This document shows positions 62,445-64,000 of a DNA stretch of 64,000 nt, one piece after another (the stretch's first letter is position 1; each line of letters starts with the position of its first letter). This DNA comes from Rhizobiales bacterium NRL2 (GTDB taxonomy: Bacteria > Pseudomonadota > Alphaproteobacteria > Minwuiales > Minwuiaceae). Location: contig CP016093.1 in the NCBI GenBank assembly GCA_001664005.1, forward strand, positions 1,495,001 through 1,559,000, read 5' to 3'. The position numbers and the translations under genes were made by a program. The notes under the pieces are model-generated. The model was given only the letters and a program-made list of their open reading frames with translations. It was not told where the DNA came from and did no database searches.

Positions 62445-63191
62445 ATGACCCCCGACCTGAAGGAAATGCGGATCGATCTCGCCTGCGCGCTCCGCTGGGC
62501 GGCGCGCCTCGGCCTGCACGAAGGCGTCTGCAACCACTTCTCGCTGGCCGTGCCCGACGCCGATGGCGCGATGCGCGGCAACCGCTTCCTGATCAACCCC
62601 TATGGCTGGCACTGGTCGGAGATCACGGCGTCGTCGCTGGTCATGGTGGACGCGAACGGCAACGTGATCGAGGGCGACAACGAGGTGGAGGACACCGCCT
62701 TCACCATTCACCGGGGCATCCATGTCGCCGCCCCGCACGCGGTCTGCGTCATGCACACGCACATGCCGCACACCACCGCGCTCACCCTGCTTCGGGACGG
62801 CGAACTCAAGATGTGCGAGCAGAACGCGCTCAACTTCCACGACCGCATCGCCTATGACGAGGACTACAACGGTCTGTCGCTCGACATCGCGGAAGGCGAC
62901 CGGATCGCCTCGAAGCTGGGCAACCGCTCGGTGCTGATGATGGCGAGCCACGGCGTCACCGTGACGGGCCCGAACGTCCGCGAATGCTTCAACGATCTCT
63001 ACTATCTGGAGCGCGCGGCGACCTTCCAGGTGCTGGCGCGGTCCACGGGCGGCGAATTGCGGACGCTCTCCGACGACGTCGTCGCTCATACCGCGCGCCA
63101 GATGGCGGAGGAGCGGCCCAAGCTGGCCGAGCGGCACTTCTCGGCGCTCCGGCGCATCCTGGAGCGGGAAGAGCCGGAGTTTCTGAACTGA
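62445..63191 (+). CDS. Class II aldolase/adducin family protein
   Basis: Metal-dependent aldolase of 248 residues. It has ARLGLHEGVCNHFSLAVPDA, the zinc-binding VCVMHTHMPHTTALTLL (His, His), and SHGVTVTGPNVRECFNDLYY with the third His. The family covers fuculose- and ribulose-phosphate aldolases and aldolase-like decarboxylases. The protein lacks an obvious subfamily signature. The ATG at 62445 follows GGGAGAC. It is followed by a composite palindromic repeat (63225-63327). Substrate unknown. Confidence 0.87.
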   Translation: MTPDLKEMRIDLACALRWAARLGLHEGVCNHFSLAVPDADGAMRGNRFLINPYGWHWSEITASSLVMVDANGNVIEGDNEVEDTAFTIHRGIHVAAPHAVCVMHTHMPHTTALTLLRDGELKMCEQNALNFHDRIAYDEDYNGLSLDIAEGDRIASKLGNRSVLMMASHGVTVTGPNVRECFNDLYYLERAATFQVLARSTGGELRTLSDDVVAHTARQMAEERPKLAERHFSALRRILEREEPEFLN

Positions 63192-63224
63192 CCGGTATGC
63201 CGGTTGCGCAGGGCAAGACAACTC

Positions 63225-63327
63225 TCCCCCCTCGATGGGGGGAGACGGCCGCGAAGCGGCCAGAGGGGGGTGTGCATGCCGCTGGCGGTGCACTCCCACC
63301 CCGACCCTCCCCCATCAAGGGGGAGGG
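63225..63327. repeat. Composite intergenic palindromic repeat
   Basis: Three hairpins in a row: CTCCCCC/GGGGGAG around TCGAT (63225-63244), GGCCGC-GAA-GCGGCC (63247-63261) and the perfect nine-base stem CCCTCCCCC/GGGGGAGGG with loop ATCAA (63305-63313 and 63319-63327). This pyrimidine-rich type is widespread in alphaproteobacterial gaps and resembles the element at 7010-7075. Confidence 0.8.
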
Positions 63328-63357
63328 AGCGAAGTCAGGCGGCACAAGCCTCATGCC

Positions 63358-63639
63358 ATGGTCGTGATGGATCGCCCGCGGCGGCTGCCCGACGGGCGGC
63401 TGACGGCGCATCTGCTTTCCGACCGCGCCGGCCCGGCGGGCTACCGGGAACTCATGCCTGTGGCGCTCTCGCTCGGCTGCCATCCACGCGCGCTGCAGGC
63501 GCCGGGCACCTACAAGGAGCATTTCGATCTGATGGGAGAGAAGCGGATCGGGGCGGCGCTGGCGCATCCCGATATCGCCACGGTGACCTGGCGCCGGATC
63601 GCCGACATCCTGAAGGCGAAGCGCGCTCAGCGGTCCTGA
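63358..63639 (+). CDS. DUF4031-like small protein
   Basis: A 93-residue protein, MVVMDRPRRLPDGRLTAHLL, with GYRELMPVALSLGCHPRALQ, a likely GTYKEHFDLMGEKRIGAALA segment and VTWRRIADILKAKRAQ. It resembles the DUF4031 family of small proteins in arrangement, but I am not certain. The ATG at 63358 has no strong ribosome binding site; GTG at 63361 or ATG at 63367 are alternatives. It overlaps the convergent dinB end by 13 bases. Function unknown. Confidence 0.6.
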   Translation: MVVMDRPRRLPDGRLTAHLLSDRAGPAGYRELMPVALSLGCHPRALQAPGTYKEHFDLMGEKRIGAALAHPDIATVTWRRIADILKAKRAQRS

Positions 63640-64000
63640 TCGCGCTGCTTCCGCGAGTTCGACCCGAAGCCTCGGCCCTCGCCGATCGACGTCTTGCCGT
63701 ACCGGGCGCGGATCCGGTCGAGCGCGCCCTCGATCTGGCGGCGTTTCGCCCGGTCCTGGTCGAGCAGGTCGGGCGGATCGGCGTCGCGCTCCCCGTCGAG
63801 ACCGCTCATCCCGACGCCGATGAGCCGGAACCTGCGCCGCCCGTCCGCCTCCCGGCGCAGCAGCGGCTCTGCGGCGTGGTAGATGGTCCCGGCGAGCTGG
63901 GTCAGGTGGTCGAGCGTGTGGCTGCGCGTGTGGATGCGGAAATCGGCGGTGCGGAGTTTCAGCGTCACCGTCCGCCCTGCGATCCGCTTCTCCTTCAGCG
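63627..64000 (-). CDS. dinB: DNA polymerase IV, C-terminal part (cut by window edge)
   Basis: The C-terminal little-finger region of a Y-family polymerase; the gene continues past the right edge. The visible translation contains KEKRIAGRTVTLKLRTADF, FRIHTRSHTLDHLTQLAGTI, ARYGKTSIGEGRGF and ends KQRDQDR. The sequence R-x-V-T-L-K-L-R-T-A-D-F matches the DinB little finger. It overlaps the convergent DUF4031-like gene by 13 bases. DinB is a low-fidelity polymerase for translesion synthesis, usually part of the SOS response. Confidence 0.85.
   Translation of the reverse strand, partial: LKEKRIAGRTVTLKLRTADFRIHTRSHTLDHLTQLAGTIYHAAEPLLRREADGRRRFRLIGVGMSGLDGERDADPPDLLDQDRAKRRQIEGALDRIRARYGKTSIGEGRGFGSNSRKQRDQDR

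Overview
This window is a G+C-rich chromosomal segment from an alphaproteobacterium. The evidence is gene content and order: rodZ-ispG-hisS; htpX-rsmB-rpe-heparinase-purH; a DUF1674 protein ending in the family signature GPEPTRYGDWE; LON domain and Trm112 genes together; and xseB-ispA-dxs. The catabolic load (many luciferase-like flavin oxidoreductases, short-chain dehydrogenases, acyl-CoA enzymes and a P450) suggests a versatile environmental heterotroph, perhaps related to Rhodospirillales. That placement is inference. I see no rRNA, tRNA, CRISPR array, prophage or insertion sequence.

Layout. 1-5.1 kb (minus): hisS (cut by the window edge), ispG, a rodZ-like gene, a DUF1330 gene and an IlvD/Edd sugar-acid-type dehydratase. 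5.2-8.8 kb: a secreted unknown, a luciferase-like (LLM) oxidoreductase, a VOC protein and a BenE-type transporter. 8.9-9.6 kb: one strikingly A+T-rich gene (MltR-like), probably acquired. 9.6-13.7 kb: LLM and SDR genes in alternation. 13.8-16.9 kb (minus): DUF1848, DUF1244, a YbdK-type carboxylate-amine ligase and an N-formylglutamate amidohydrolase. 17-20.4 kb (minus): a TetR regulator and an isoquinoline-oxidoreductase-type molybdenum enzyme (IorAB), with two matching palindromic operators. 20.5-28.3 kb (mostly plus): a DMT exporter, an acyl-CoA carboxyltransferase with an LLM, succinate-semialdehyde dehydrogenase and glutathione reductase. 28.5-32.7 kb (minus): a methyltransferase, an overlapping CoA-transferase/MaoC/enoyl-CoA hydratase operon and a DMT transporter. 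32.8-39 kb (minus): housekeeping operon htpX-rsmB-rpe-heparinase-purH. 39-44.4 kb (plus): DUF1674, LolA, a class I amidotransferase, then CoA transferase, P450 and LLM. 44.5-48.3 kb (minus): brnTA, a 3-hydroxyacyl-CoA dehydrogenase and ilvD. 48.4-51.4 kb (plus): cupin, LON domain, SulP, Trm112, DUF971. 51.5-56.3 kb (minus): SixA-type phosphatase and an RND efflux pair. 56.4-63.6 kb (plus): deacetylase, xseB, ispA, dxs, LpxH-like hydrolase, GT4 glycosyltransferase, class II aldolase and a DUF4031-like gene. The right edge holds the C-terminus of dinB.

How the genes work together. ispG, dxs and ispA belong to the MEP isoprenoid pathway. The acyl-CoA enzymes, LLMs, SDRs and P450 look like parts of several degradation routes for hydrophobic or branched substrates, but none can be assigned a substrate from sequence alone. 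Tight coupling is common: ATGA, GTGA, TTGA and even CTGA overlaps join adjacent genes.

I did not find an obviously new multi-gene system. The most interesting signals are the paired TetR operators, an intergenic repeat family built from hairpins with complementary five-base loops, the lone A+T-rich gene, and the expansion of LLM enzymes.
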